Notes under the pieces: model-generated
What the model saw: the letters and a program-made list of their open reading frames with translations, nothing else
Told to the model about the DNA's origin: nothing
Database searches by the model: none
Part shown: piece after piece, positions 1-12,430 of the stretch
Layout of the letters: each line of letters begins with the position of its first letter
How positions within the stretch are numbered: position 1 is the stretch's first letter
Assembly: GCA_947475845.1 (NCBI GenBank)
Contig: CANJMO010000004.1
Coordinates: forward strand, 1-64,000
From: Caulobacteraceae bacterium
GTDB taxonomy: Bacteria; Pseudomonadota; Alphaproteobacteria; Caulobacterales; Caulobacteraceae
Length of the DNA: 64,000 nucleotides
Reading direction: 5' to 3'
Translations under genes and position numbers: made by a program

Positions 1-2457
1 CAGCCGTCGGTCGCCAACATGCTGGTCGACGCCAACATGATTCCCACCAGCCTGATCGACCGCGTCGAAGTGGTCACCGGCGGCGCCTCGGCGGCCTGGG
101 GCTCGGACGCCATCGCCGGCGTCGTGAACATGATCCTCAAGGACCGGATCGAGGGCTTCCAGGGCGGGATCGCCTACGGCCAGACCGACAAGAACGACAA
201 CAAGGAATACTCCCTGAACCTCGCCACCGGGAACACCTTCCTGGGCGGCAAGGGTCACTTCATCATCGGCGGCGACTACGTCAAGAATCTGGGCATCCCG
301 GACGCCTTCGTTACGCGCGCCTGGGGCCGCGAACAGTGGGGCTTCCTCAGCAACGCCACCACCCGCGCAGCCGGCATCCCGCAGAAGGTCGCTTCTACCC
401 ACGTCAATATTTCGGCCCGTATGACCCCCGGCGGCGTCGTCGTCGGCGGTCCGCTCAACGGCCTGATGTTCCTGCCCGGCGGCGCCACCGCCCAGTTTGT
501 TCCGGGATCCCTGGTGGCCGGGGATTCGCAGATCGGTTGCCCGACCTGCACCAACCAAGACTACACCATCACCGGCGGCTCGATGCTGGAGAACCCGATC
601 GAGCGCTGGACCACCATGGCGCGCGCCAACTACGAGTTCAGCGACAACCTGCAGGTCTGGGGCGAGCTTACCCAGGGCCAGTCCTGGTACGACGGCCTCA
701 GCGCCCAACGCCGCGACAACGCCGCCATCACCGTCCAGCGCGACAACGCCTACCTGCCCGAAGCGGTGCGCGCCCAGATGGTCGCCCTGAACCTCAACAC
801 CCTGACCGTCGGCCGTATCGAAAACGATCCGGGCTTCGGCACCCCGGGCAAGGGCGGCGGCTACTACGCCCGCTCCACCCACCTGAAGCTGACCCGCGCC
901 GCGGGCGGCTTCAAGGGGACCATCTTCGACAAGTGGAAGTGGGACATCTCCGGCGAAACCGGCAAGTCCGAGTACATCCAGTTCGGCCAAAACTCGAACA
1001 ACGTCGATTTCACCGCCGCCGTCGACGCGGTCCGCGACTCCTCGGGCCAGATCGTCTGCCGCCCGGGCCCCGCCCTCGCCATCGCCACCCCCGGCTGCGT
1101 GCCCTACAACCTCTTCGGCCAGGGCTCGCCGTCGCAGGCCGCCAACAAATATGTGATGGGCTACGGCCAGAACCACGTCGTGCTGCAGGAAAACGACATC
1201 GCCGCCAACATCAACGGCGACCTGCTGCAACTTCCCGCCGGTCCTCTGGCGGTCGCGGCCGGCGTCGAATACCGCTCCGAGCAGGCCCGCACCGACGTCA
1301 ACGCCAACTCCGCCGCCGGCCTCGGCGACAGCGCCAACTACAAGCCGTTCTCGGGCAACTACCACGACGAGGAAGTCTACGCCGAAGCCGTGGTCCCAAT
1401 CCTGAAGAACATGACGCTCGCCCACGCGCTCGACTTCAACGCCGCCGTCCGCGAGACCAACTATTCCAACTCCGGCGCCGTCACGACCTGGAAGATCGGC
1501 GCCACTTACGAGCCGACCGAGGACTTCCGCTTCCGCTTCAACCGCTCGCGCGACATCCGGGCGCCGAACCTGCAGGAGCTCTATTCAAAGGGCAGCATGG
1601 TCTATTCCACGGTCAACAACCCGCGCAACAAGGGGCTGTCGGGTCAGGTCCAGACCTTCCTGACCGGCAACGCGGACCTGAAGCCGGAAGAGGCCGACAC
1701 CATCACCGGCGGCCTGGTCTTCCAGCCGACCTTCTTCCGCGGCTTCCGGGCGTCGATCGACTACTACCACATCACCGTCAACGGCGTGATCGGCCAGCTG
1801 ATCGCCCAGAACGTCATCAACGGCTGCGAGACCGGCGACAAAGCCCTCTGTAAGTTTCTGACCTACAACGGGACTTCGCTGGACAAGATCAGCCTGGTCA
1901 GCCTCAACCTGAACAAGCTTGAGACCCAGGGCTATGACATCGAGGTCGCCTACCAGGTGCCCCAGGAGTACATGTTCAAGCTGCCCGGCCGCCTGGGCCT
2001 CAGCGCGCTCGGCACCAATGTCCGCCAGCTCGCCACTACCGCCATCGCCGCCAACGGCCAGCCCGGCGTGATCGACCGCGTCGGCCAGAACGCACCGAAG
2101 TGGGTGTGGAACTTCACCACCAACTACGACATCGGCCGCCTCAGCGTTCAGGCCCAGGTCCGCCTGATCAACGGCGTGGTGATCGACTCCACCTACCTCG
2201 ATCCCAGCGACGCGGGCTATTCCCCGACCCTGGCCAACTCGACCAACTACAACCACGAGCCGGACGTCACCTACCTCAACCTGTCGGCGCAATACACGCT
2301 CAAGGAAGAGGGCAATAAGCAACTGGTCGTCTACGGCGTTATGAACAACGTGTTCGACACCGCGCCGGGCAAATACTTCGCCCAGCCGTCCAACAACGTC
2401 GCTCCCTACGACCTGATCGGCCGCACCTTCCGCCTGGGCGTCCGGTTCAAGTACTAG
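1..2457 (+). CDS. TonB-dependent receptor, 5'-truncated by window edge
   Basis: This is the plug end and beta-barrel of an outer-membrane TonB-dependent receptor. The frame is open from base 1, so the signal peptide, TonB box and early plug lie outside the window; the first internal ATG at 19 is not the true start. The visible 818 residues begin with the plug signature IDRVEVVTGGASAAWGSDAI and end in an aromatic residue (FKY), as barrel proteins do. Phrases such as NRSRDIRAPNLQELYSKG and DLKPEEADTITGGLVFQP are typical of the large receptor class of Caulobacterales and sphingomonads. The substrate cannot be read from the sequence. A family X gene follows on the same strand after about 70 bp. 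Confidence 0.93.
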   Translation, partial: QPSVANMLVDANMIPTSLIDRVEVVTGGASAAWGSDAIAGVVNMILKDRIEGFQGGIAYGQTDKNDNKEYSLNLATGNTFLGGKGHFIIGGDYVKNLGIPDAFVTRAWGREQWGFLSNATTRAAGIPQKVASTHVNISARMTPGGVVVGGPLNGLMFLPGGATAQFVPGSLVAGDSQIGCPTCTNQDYTITGGSMLENPIERWTTMARANYEFSDNLQVWGELTQGQSWYDGLSAQRRDNAAITVQRDNAYLPEAVRAQMVALNLNTLTVGRIENDPGFGTPGKGGGYYARSTHLKLTRAAGGFKGTIFDKWKWDISGETGKSEYIQFGQNSNNVDFTAAVDAVRDSSGQIVCRPGPALAIATPGCVPYNLFGQGSPSQAANKYVMGYGQNHVVLQENDIAANINGDLLQLPAGPLAVAAGVEYRSEQARTDVNANSAAGLGDSANYKPFSGNYHDEEVYAEAVVPILKNMTLAHALDFNAAVRETNYSNSGAVTTWKIGATYEPTEDFRFRFNRSRDIRAPNLQELYSKGSMVYSTVNNPRNKGLSGQVQTFLTGNADLKPEEADTITGGLVFQPTFFRGFRASIDYYHITVNGVIGQLIAQNVINGCETGDKALCKFLTYNGTSLDKISLVSLNLNKLETQGYDIEVAYQVPQEYMFKLPGRLGLSALGTNVRQLATTAIAANGQPGVIDRVGQNAPKWVWNFTTNYDIGRLSVQAQVRLINGVVIDSTYLDPSDAGYSPTLANSTNYNHEPDVTYLNLSAQYTLKEEGNKQLVVYGVMNNVFDTAPGKYFAQPSNNVAPYDLIGRTFRLGVRFKY

Positions 2458-2469
2458 GCCAAGTCTGCA

Positions 2470-2495
2470 CCCCTCGCCGCGCAAGCGGCGGGGGG
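2470..2495 (+). terminator. GC-rich hairpin after the receptor gene
   Basis: CCCCTCGCCGC, loop GCAA, GCGGCG then GGGGG forms a stable stem 12 bases past the stop codon at 2457. No T-tract follows (only cttct), so it is either a weak terminator or an mRNA-stabilising 3' hairpin. Confidence 0.4.
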
Positions 2496-2526
2496 CTTCT
2501 CGCCTCCAATTGGCAGGCCGTAGGGC

Positions 2527-3321
2527 ATGCGCTTAAAGGTTCCGATGCGTCACGATCGAAGCAGTCAAGGCGGCGGGCGCCGCCGCCCCCTGCGACGGGC
2601 GGCGCCGGCGGGTCTGGCCGTCGCCATGATTGTCGCCGCCTTCGCTCAGGCTGCCGATGCTCCCGCCACCCTCGAGGGCCGCGCCGCGGGCGGTGATCAC
2701 CACATCGCGGGGCTGTGGGAAAACCGTTCCGGCGTGCTGTTCAACACCGAGACGCCCCCGCTCAAGGGCGAGTTCCTGAAGGCCTATACGGAATACCAGG
2801 AGGCCCAGAGAAAGTCGCTGAAGGCGCTGGGCGACCGGCTGGCGACCTGCCTTCCGTCCGGGGCGCCGCGGGTGATGTTCGCCCCCTTCCCCATTGAGAT
2901 CATCGAGAGCCGGGGGCAGGTCACCATCATCCAGGAATCGATGAGCCAGACCCGCCGGATCTTCATAGACGGCCGCCCCCACCCGGCCGATCTCGAGCCG
3001 ACCTGGAACGGCCACTCCATCGGCAAATGGGACGGCGATACCCTGGTGGTCGATACTGTCGGCATCCGCGACGACACCGTGCTCGACTCCCGCAACGTGC
3101 CGCACAGCGACGCGATGCACCTGGTCGAGCGCATCCACCGTTCGGCGCCGGATACCCTGGACTACGAGTACACCGTCGACGATCCGAAAGCCTTCAACAG
3201 GCCCTTCTCCGGCAGGAAGACCTACCGATACCGGCCTGACTGGCAGGTTCTCGACTGGATCTGCGAGAACAACAGAGAGTCGATCAACGAGGCCGGGGAA
3301 ACGGTGCAGCGGCTGAAATAG
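2527..3321 (+). CDS. Secreted protein of unknown function, family X copy A
   Basis: A 264-residue protein with an N-terminal hydrophobic leader (about residues 25-42, ending near AQAADA). It belongs to a family with six members in this window. The shared skeleton here is: G-x-W-E near residue 60, CLPSGAPRVMFAPFPIEII in the middle, QTRRIFIDGRPHP, GKWDGDTLVVDTVG, a VERIHR segment and ICENNRES near the C-terminus. I do not recognise an enzymatic motif. The conserved Cys in CLP and the one in ICENN could pair in the periplasm. M7 at 2545 is an alternative start. It lies downstream of a TonB receptor, an arrangement repeated for copy C, which hints at a role in handling receptor substrates (inference). 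Confidence 0.75.
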   Translation: MRLKVPMRHDRSSQGGGRRRPLRRAAPAGLAVAMIVAAFAQAADAPATLEGRAAGGDHHIAGLWENRSGVLFNTETPPLKGEFLKAYTEYQEAQRKSLKALGDRLATCLPSGAPRVMFAPFPIEIIESRGQVTIIQESMSQTRRIFIDGRPHPADLEPTWNGHSIGKWDGDTLVVDTVGIRDDTVLDSRNVPHSDAMHLVERIHRSAPDTLDYEYTVDDPKAFNRPFSGRKTYRYRPDWQVLDWICENNRESINEAGETVQRLK

Positions 3322-3327
3322 GTCGCC

Positions 3328-4035
3328 CTAGCCCGCGACCTCCAGCCCAAAGGCGCGGTAGGCAGGCGCTGCCGCCGGCGAGGCCAGGAAGTCGATCAGG
3401 ATCTGGGCCGCCTTAGGCTCACGGCTATCGGTGAAGATCGCCGCGGCGAACTGCGTGGTGCTCTGCAGGCCGGGTGGGAACGGGCCGACGATCTCGGCAT
3501 GCTCGACGGCCTTCAGCTCGCTCATCTGCTGCACCGCCAGGTCGGCGCGGCCGTCGAACAGGGTCTCGGCGGTGAAACCGCCCGGAACCACAGTCGCCTT
3601 GGCGTTGACCTGATCGGCTATGCCCATCGTGGCCAGCATGGCGGCAACGTATTGGCCGCTAGCCCCGCTCTTGGAATAGGCCAGCGAGCGGGCCGCCAGC
3701 AGGGCCTGCCTAAACGCTTCGGGGGTCGAGATGTCGGGATGCTTGGAGCCGGGAGCGACGGCCACGCCGAGGCCGCTCAGAACCACAGGCTTGCGGCTGG
3801 CTGATGTGACCACCCCGTCCTTGGCCAAGGTGTCGATGGTGTCGCGCACCGCCACGATCACATCGGCCTTCTGCCCGGCCTTCAGCCGGCCCAGCAGCAG
3901 GGCGGTCGGGTCATAGACCGCGTTGAGCCCGATTCCGGTGCTCCGCTGGAACGCGGCGGCGAGGGTTCCCGCCACGGCGCCCTGGATCGCCAGGGTGCAC
4001 ATCAGCGACACGGTGGTCTTCTGGGTTTCCGCCAC
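3328..4035 (-). CDS. Leaderless ModA-like type 2 periplasmic-binding-fold protein (possible aconitate isomerase)
   Basis: Last gene of the seven-gene carboxylate operon. It encodes 235 residues with the fold signature of ModA-type solute-binding proteins: an early VSLMCTLAIQGAV strand, LLGRLKAGQKADVIVAV, and a C-terminal PKAAQILIDFLASPAAAPAY helix as in ModA. The GTG at 4035 is chosen because AAGGA sits just upstream and overlaps the TAA stop of prpF; longer starts run through prpF. From this start there is no signal peptide and no lipobox, and the operon has no ABC permease or ATPase, so a transport role is unlikely. From memory, the characterised Pseudomonas aconitate isomerase belongs to this fold, and with an aconitase and CitMHS transporter alongside, a cytoplasmic isomerase is a reasonable inference. 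Confidence 0.75.
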   Translation of the reverse strand: MAETQKTTVSLMCTLAIQGAVAGTLAAAFQRSTGIGLNAVYDPTALLLGRLKAGQKADVIVAVRDTIDTLAKDGVVTSASRKPVVLSGLGVAVAPGSKHPDISTPEAFRQALLAARSLAYSKSGASGQYVAAMLATMGIADQVNAKATVVPGGFTAETLFDGRADLAVQQMSELKAVEHAEIVGPFPPGLQSTTQFAAAIFTDSREPKAAQILIDFLASPAAAPAYRAFGLEVAG

Positions 4036-4045
4036 GGCTTTTTCC

Positions 4046-5184
4046 TTACGTCTGTGACCAGACCTGGCCGTCGAACAGCGGCCTTGCCGTGCGATAGAAC
4101 GAACCGGACCGCGCGGTACAGACTCCATCTTGCTGCACCACGTCGGCGGCGACGGTCAGCACGCCCGACGGCATGCCCAGGCGAACCGGGCCGGTGTCGG
4201 GGGCGCCCTCGCGCAAGCAGGCGTGGACCAGGCTGCCTGTGATCCGCGCCGCCACCGCCGAACAGAGCGACGCGGTCAGCGGCAGGGCGCGGTGCGGCTG
4301 GCCCGAGGAGATGAAGCGCAGGTTCACGTCGTAGGCGTCGGCCCTCAGCGTCTGGCCGTCGAGGGTGACGAAGTCGGTCGGGCTGGAGACCATCGCGACG
4401 TAAGGAACGGTCATGGTCACCGCCGCCGTCTCGATGTCAGGCGCTATGCCCATGGCCACGGAAGCCTGCCGGCGGATCACCTGCAACTGCTCCAGCAGTT
4501 CGGGCATGGCGTCCAGCTCGCCCGGCAGCTCGGTCCCGGTCAGGCCGACGTCCGACGCCCGCACGAACACGCAGGCGTTGGCGGCGTCGATCATCGAGCA
4601 TTCGATCTCGCGCCCTTCGTGCATCACCGTCCCGCGCGGCGAGCCGGTGGGCAGAAGCTTGCCCGTGGTCGCGCCGCCGGGTTGCAGGAAATCGAGCCGG
4701 ATCGGCGCTCCGGTCCCCGACACTCCGGGAATCTCAAGCTCGCCCTCGTAGACCGGCTTGCCGTCCTGCATGGGAAAGGCGGCGTGGATGATCTTGCCGG
4801 TGTTGGTGTTGAAGATGCGCACGAGACCGCTGTTGCCGCCCGCCGCGATGATCCCGTAGTCGAGCGCGAACGGGCCGATCGCCGAGCTCATGTTGCCGCA
4901 GTTGCCGCGGTAGTCGACGTAGGGCCGGTCCACCATCACCTGGCCGAATGTGTAGTCGACGTCGGCGTCTTCCCGCGCCGAGGGGCCGACCACGCAGACC
5001 TTGGACAGGGACGAGATGCCGCCGCCCATGCCGTTCATCTGCCGCCCGTAGGGATCGGGGCTGCCCAGGGCGCCGATGAAGATGGGGTCCCATTCGGCGC
5101 GGTCGGCCGGCAGGTCGTCCAGTCGGAACATCAGCGCCTTGCTGGTGCCGCCGCGCATGAAGCGGCAGGGATAGGCGGTCTCGG

Positions 5185-5188
<4 letters not shown>
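4046..5188 (-). CDS. prpF: PrpF/GalD-family isomerase (methylaconitate or 4-oxalomesaconate type)
   Basis: A 380-residue member of the PrpF family, cytosolic enzymes that move a double bond by proton abstraction in compounds such as 2-methylaconitate or 4-oxalomesaconate. Visible motifs are RFMRGGTSKALMF near residues 9-21, LGSPDPYGRQMNGMGGG near 41-57, SSLSK with Lys63 and GNCGN with Cys97. The spacing of this Lys and Cys equals that of the two catalytic residues reported for Shewanella PrpF. The SPDPYG form is closer to PrpF than to GalD. Its ATG overlaps the aconitase stop (ATGA) and its TAA overlaps the ribosome site of the next gene, so translation is coupled. No PrpB or PrpC is present, so the substrate need not be methylcitrate-derived. 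Confidence 0.85.
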
Positions 5189-7766
<2,578 letters not shown>

Positions 7767-7770
<4 letters not shown>

Positions 7771-9083
7771 GGGTGGACCGGCGCCGTGTGGAACAGCGGG
7801 AAGGCTCCCGTTGCGATGGCGACCACGGTCATCACCACGGCGACCGCCACGCACCACTTCAGGGTCGTCTTCTGGTGGTCGGCCAGATCGACCCCGGCCA
7901 GGGTCACCAGCAGATAGGTGGCGGGCACAAGCGGGCTGGCCTGATGGAACGGCTGGCCGATCAGCGAGGCGCGCGCGATCTCCGCCGGGGTGATGCCGTA
8001 GTGGGCCCCGGCCTCGGCCAGGATCGGCAGCACGCCGTAGTAGAAGGCGTCGTTGGAGATGAAGAAGGTGAACGGCAGGCTCAGGGCCGCCGTGATCGGC
8101 GCGAGGTACGGACCGAGCGGGGCCGGCACCAGGGCCACCACGCTCCTGGACATGCCCTCGACCATGCCGGTGCCGTTGAGGATGCCGGTGAAGATGCCCG
8201 CGGCGAAGATCAGCGACACCACCGCCAGAACATTGGGCGCATGGGCGGCCACCCGGTCCTTCTGGTCCTGCAGGTTGGGGTAGTTGACGATCATGGCGAT
8301 GGAGAAGCCGAGCATCATCAGGATCGGCAGGGGCACGATCGCCAGGACGAGACAGACCAGCAGCACCACGGTCAGCGCGGCGTTGACCCAGACCATACTC
8401 GGCCGGCGGATCGCCAGGTTGGACGGCGCGCACAGGGTGTCGATGTCGGGCAGCTGATTGGCGCCGACCACGCCCAGGCGCTTGCGCTCGCTGCGCCCGA
8501 ACAGCCAGGCGACGAAGAACATGAAGGCGATGCCTGCGAACATCGCCGGGACCATGGGCACGAACAGGTCCGAGGCATCGAGCTTCAACGCGCTGGCCGC
8601 CCGCGCAGTCGGTCCGCCCCAGGGGATGATGTTGATCAGGCCGGTGGTGGTCATCACCAGGCAGCACAGCCGCCGACGGCTCATGCCCAGGCAGTCGTAG
8701 AGCGGCAGCAGGGCCGCGGTGGTGATGACGTAGGTGGTCGAGCCGTCGCCATCCATCGCGATCATAGCGGTCAGGGCGACGGTCCCCAGCGACACCTTCA
8801 TCGGATCGCCGTGCACCGCCTTGACCAGGCGTTTCACCACCGGGTCGAACAGGCCGACGTCGGTCATCAGGCCGAAGTAGAGGATGGCGAACATCAACAT
8901 GACCCCCGTGGGGGCGAGCGCCTTGATGCCGTCCAGCATCATCGGGCCGAGCTTGGGCGCGAAGCCGGCGATCACGCCGTACAGCACCGGGATCAGGATC
9001 AGGGCGACCAGGGCGGTCATCCGCTTGGTCATGATCAGGACCATGAAGGTCGCGACCATCAGGAAGCCGAGCGCGGTAATCAT
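7767..9083 (-). CDS. CitMHS-family citrate/tricarboxylate transporter
   Basis: A 438-residue inner-membrane protein with about 11-12 hydrophobic segments. The family mark is TAMIAMDGDGSTTYVITTAA near residues 104-123, with LINIIPWGGPTARAASAL in the middle. CitMHS proteins import citrate or related tricarboxylates as divalent-metal complexes with protons, and a Bacillus homologue is linked to trans-aconitate. It sits between a dehydrogenase and an aconitase in the operon, so it likely brings in the substrate of the pathway. AGGGA lies 6 bases before its ATG. Confidence 0.92.
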
Positions 9084-9092
9084 GGCGTTTCC

Positions 9093-9980
9093 CTACGACC
9101 CCTTGGCCCGACGGAAGCGCACGCCGAGCGCCGCTTCATAGGGCAGGATCATGGCTCCCTTGTCCTTATCGGCGTGCCCTTCGATGAGGGCCTTCTGGTA
9201 GACGGCGGTGGCGGCGGCCAGCACGGGCACCGGCAGGGCGCGGTCGGCGCTCAGGCGCGCCGCGCTGATCAGATCCTTATAGGCGGCGCCCATCGGATAG
9301 CCGTCACCGAAATTGCCGTCGAGGATGCGCGGGGCGAAGAACTCCGAAGCATAGCTGCGCCCGGTGCCGGTGTTGATCACACGCTCGACCTGCTCGGGAT
9401 CGAGCCCGACCTTGACCGCCAGGGTCAGGATTTCGCCGAGCGCGGCGGCGTTGATGTCGAACAACAGCTGGTTGACCAGCTTGGTCAACTGGCCCGAGCC
9501 GGTGGGGCCCATGTGCAGGATGGTCTCGCCGATCCGCTCAAGATACGGCCGCAGCCCCTCGACGTCGGCGGCGGCCCCGCCGCACATCACCGTCAGGGTG
9601 GCGTCCTCGGCCCGTTTCTTCATGCCGGAGATCGGCGCGTCGACGAAGCGCAGGCCCCGCGCCGCCAGGCGGGCGGCGATGGCCATGGTCTCGTCATGGG
9701 CGGTGGTGCCCAGATCGACCACGAGGGCGCCGGGCGCCAGCGCGGTCTCGACCGTGTCGAGGGTCTGCTGCACCGCCTTACCGTCGGGCAGGCAGAGGAA
9801 CAGGATTTCGGACCCCGCCGCCGCCTCGGTCGGATCGGCGCAGGCCTTGGCGCCCGCCGTCTCCAGTTCTGCGAAGGCCTCGCTGCGCGACGCGCTGACG
9901 CTCAGCTGATCGGCGGCGTCGATCAGGTTGCGGGCGATGGGCGCGCCCATGGTTCCCAGGCCGATCACGCACAGCTTCAT
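9093..9980 (-). CDS. NAD(P)-dependent beta-hydroxyacid dehydrogenase (3-hydroxyisobutyrate/tartronate-semialdehyde type)
   Basis: A 295-residue enzyme of the 3-hydroxyisobutyrate dehydrogenase / 2-hydroxy-3-oxopropionate reductase family. The Rossmann motif GLGTMG is at residues 7-12, the substrate motif DAPISGMKKRAEDA near 115-128, and the catalytic Lys167 in GSGQLTKLVNQ. It would oxidise a beta-hydroxyacid or reduce a semialdehyde in the cytosol. The third position of the usual SGG triad is Met here, suggesting a non-canonical substrate. It is preceded by the IlvD-like gene (18 bp gap) and followed by the transporter (9 bp gap). Which isomer it acts on cannot be told. Confidence 0.88.
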   Translation of the reverse strand: MKLCVIGLGTMGAPIARNLIDAADQLSVSASRSEAFAELETAGAKACADPTEAAAGSEILFLCLPDGKAVQQTLDTVETALAPGALVVDLGTTAHDETMAIAARLAARGLRFVDAPISGMKKRAEDATLTVMCGGAAADVEGLRPYLERIGETILHMGPTGSGQLTKLVNQLLFDINAAALGEILTLAVKVGLDPEQVERVINTGTGRSYASEFFAPRILDGNFGDGYPMGAAYKDLISAARLSADRALPVPVLAAATAVYQKALIEGHADKDKGAMILPYEAALGVRFRRAKGS

Positions 9981-9998
9981 CGGCGTTCCCCCTCCCGC

Positions 9999-11714
9999 TC
10001 AGGGCCGCGCCGGCTGGGCGCGCAGGAAGTCGAAGTCGCAGCCCTCATCCGCTTGCAGCACCTCGCGGCGGTATAGGCGCGCATAGCCGCGCACCGGCTC
10101 AGGCGCGGGGGGCGGCGCGGCGGCGGCGCGCTTGGCCAGCTCTTCAGCCGACACCAGCAGGTCCAGCGTCCGGTTCGCCACCGAAACCCGGATACGGTCA
10201 CCGTCGCGCACCAGTCCGATCGGGCCGCCCGAGGCGGCGTCGGGGCTGACGTGCAGAATCACGGTGCCGTAGGCTGTGCCGCTCATGCGCGCGTCCGACA
10301 GCCGCAGCATGTCCTTGACCCCGGCCTTGGCCAGCTTGCTCGGGATCGGCAGATAGCCGGCTTCCGGCATGCCCGACGGGCTCATCGGCCCGGCGTTCTG
10401 CAGCACCAGGATGTCGTCGGCCGTCACGTCCAGGTCCGGGTCGTCGATCCGCGCCGACAGATCCTCCAGCGAGGTGAACACCACCGCGCGCGCCTCGCGC
10501 TCGAACAGGGCCGGATCGGCCGCCGCTCGCTTCAGGATCGCACCGCGCGGGGCCAACGAGCCGAACAGGGCCACCAGCCCGCCGTGCGGCTGCAGCGGCT
10601 CGGCCAGGGTGCGCACAACCTCGCGATCGACATAGCCGTCGTCGGCCGCCAACCGCTCGCCGAGGGTCTCGCCGGTCACCGTCAGGCAGTCGAGGTTGAG
10701 CAGGGGCTTCAGCTCGCGCAGCACCGCGCCGATGCCGCCGCCGTTGTGCAGGTCCTCCATGTAGAAGGGGCCCGTCGGCTTCAGATCGACCAGCACCGGG
10801 GTGGTGTCCGACAGACGGTTGAGCTCATTCAGGTCGACCTTGATCCCCGCCCGCCCGGCCATGGCCGTCAGATGGATGATGGCGTTGGTCGAGCCGCCGA
10901 TCGCCAGCAGCACGCGCAGGGCGTTCTGCACCGACTTCTCGGTGATGATCCTGTCCGGCGTCAGGCGCTCCAGCGCCAGCCGCATCGCCGCCTTGCCGGT
11001 GGCTTCCGCCGCGCGCAGCCGGTCGGCGTGCACCGCCGGGATCGCCGCCGTGCCCGGCAGCATGATTCCCAGCGCCTCGCAGATCGCCGCCATGGTGCTC
11101 GCCGTGCCCATCACCGCGCAGGTGCCGGCGGTGACCGACAGCGAATTCTCCACCGAGTCGATCTCGTCCTTGGCTAGATCGCCGGCGCGGTACTTGGCCC
11201 AGAAGCGGCGACAGTCGGTGCAGGCGCCCAGCTTCTCGCCGCGCCAGCGCCCAGTCATCATCGGCCCGGTGACCAGCTGGATCGCCGGCACATTGGCCGA
11301 CAGCGCGCCCATGATCTGGGCCGGCACGGTCTTGTCGCAGCCGCCGATCAGCACCACCGCGTCCATCGGCTGGCCGCGGATCATCTCCTCGGTGTCCATC
11401 GCCATCAGGTTGCGGAAGAACAGGCTGGTGGGGTTGAGGAACACCTCGCCAAGCGAAATGGTCGGGAACTCCAGCGGCAGGCCGCCGGCCGCCAGCACCC
11501 CGCGCTTGACCGCCGCGACCAGCTCGGGAACCAGACGGTGGCAGTTGTTGAACTCGCTGTAGGTGGCGGCGATGCCCACCACCGGCTTCTTCAATAGCTC
11601 GGCCGACAGACCCATCGACCGCGCGAACGACATCCGCAGATAGCGGGCGAAGTCGGGATCGCCATAGTTGGTCAGCCCGCCTTCGAGGCCCTTGGGTCCA
11701 TGGTTGTCCGTCAT
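9999..11714 (-). CDS. IlvD/Edd-family dehydratase (sugar-acid or hydroxyacid type)
   Basis: A 571-residue Fe-S dehydratase of the dihydroxy-acid / sugar-acid dehydratase family. Cluster and metal motifs are visible: GGCDKTVPAQIMGAL, GACTDCRRFW, ENSLSVTAGTCAVMGTASTM and IGGSTNAIIHLTA. The C-terminal GYARLYRREVLQADEGCDFDFL resembles the arabinonate/xylonate dehydratase branch more than biosynthetic IlvD (from family memory). Its ATG overlaps the regulator stop (ATGA at 11711-11714). In an operon with aconitase it probably dehydrates a hydroxylated acid intermediate rather than serving branched-chain amino acid synthesis; this is inference. Confidence 0.88.
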   Translation of the reverse strand: MTDNHGPKGLEGGLTNYGDPDFARYLRMSFARSMGLSAELLKKPVVGIAATYSEFNNCHRLVPELVAAVKRGVLAAGGLPLEFPTISLGEVFLNPTSLFFRNLMAMDTEEMIRGQPMDAVVLIGGCDKTVPAQIMGALSANVPAIQLVTGPMMTGRWRGEKLGACTDCRRFWAKYRAGDLAKDEIDSVENSLSVTAGTCAVMGTASTMAAICEALGIMLPGTAAIPAVHADRLRAAEATGKAAMRLALERLTPDRIITEKSVQNALRVLLAIGGSTNAIIHLTAMAGRAGIKVDLNELNRLSDTTPVLVDLKPTGPFYMEDLHNGGGIGAVLRELKPLLNLDCLTVTGETLGERLAADDGYVDREVVRTLAEPLQPHGGLVALFGSLAPRGAILKRAAADPALFEREARAVVFTSLEDLSARIDDPDLDVTADDILVLQNAGPMSPSGMPEAGYLPIPSKLAKAGVKDMLRLSDARMSGTAYGTVILHVSPDAASGGPIGLVRDGDRIRVSVANRTLDLLVSAEELAKRAAAAPPPAPEPVRGYARLYRREVLQADEGCDFDFLRAQPARP

Positions 11715-12430
11715 GCCGACCGTTGCGCTTTCAGGTAGGCCGTCTGCGACGGCGGGAGGTGAGCGGCGCAGAGGCCGACGAGCGTCTTGCGGTCGCCCGC
11801 TTCGATGGCCTTGATGATCCGCCAGTGCTCCCGGCGCGCCCGCTCCAAGCCGCGGGGATCGGACAGGGAATGGAAGCGGACCCCGTGCGCCTGGCGCGCC
11901 AGGTCCTCGATAGTCGCCGCCAGCACCGGGTTGCCGCTGGCGCCGAACAGCGCCCGGTGAAAAGCCTGATTGGCGTGGAAGGCCCGGATCGAATCCCCTT
12001 CGCTCACCGCCGCGTCATGCTCGGCCTGCACCTGAGTCAAAGCCGCCACCAAACCGGGCGCTCCGGGCAGGGGCATGGTGCGAGCGGCTTCGGTCTCGAC
12101 AAGGGCGCGCACGGCGTAGAGATGCTCGACCTCCGCCCGGCTCCAGCTTTTGACCACCGCCCCCCGATTAGGGATCCGATCGATCAGTCCGATCCGTTCG
12201 AGCTCGACCAGGACCTGGCGCACGACGTGACGCTTGGCCCCCAGGCGTAGGATCAATTCGTCCTCGATCAGCCGCTGGCCCGGCCGCGCTTGGCCCAGCA
12301 CAATTTCCTCCTCCAGCCGCGCCACCAGCGAAGGCAGAACGTCGGCGGCCCGCTCGGGCGCTTGGGCGGGGGATGCAGCGGCAAAGCTTGTCACGGCGTC
12401 TGGGTTAGCCCGCCCTCTTGAACGTGGCAA
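11711..12430 (-). CDS. GntR-family regulator with FCD domain
   Basis: Local regulator and first gene of the carboxylate operon. A winged helix lies at about residues 28-95 (LEEEIVLGQARPGQRLIEDE, then a helix-turn-helix around RHVVRQVLVELERIGL) and a helical FCD effector domain follows, with EVEHLYAVRALVE and a C-terminal KTLVGLCAAHL. FCD proteins bind small carboxylates through a metal site. The start is uncertain: the frame opens with TTG at 12430, directly against an 18-bp palindrome, and a GTG at 12394 is an alternative; neither has a clear ribosome site. It likely represses its own operon until substrate appears (inference). Confidence 0.87.
   Translation of the reverse strand: MPRSRGRANPDAVTSFAAASPAQAPERAADVLPSLVARLEEEIVLGQARPGQRLIEDELILRLGAKRHVVRQVLVELERIGLIDRIPNRGAVVKSWSRAEVEHLYAVRALVETEAARTMPLPGAPGLVAALTQVQAEHDAAVSEGDSIRAFHANQAFHRALFGASGNPVLAATIEDLARQAHGVRFHSLSDPRGLERARREHWRIIKAIEAGDRKTLVGLCAAHLPPSQTAYLKAQRSA

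Noticed and set aside
7773-10076. 767-residue plus-strand open frame
   Set aside because: It lies entirely opposite the CitMHS and dehydrogenase genes and has the low-complexity His/Gln/Arg/Gly composition of a shadow frame.
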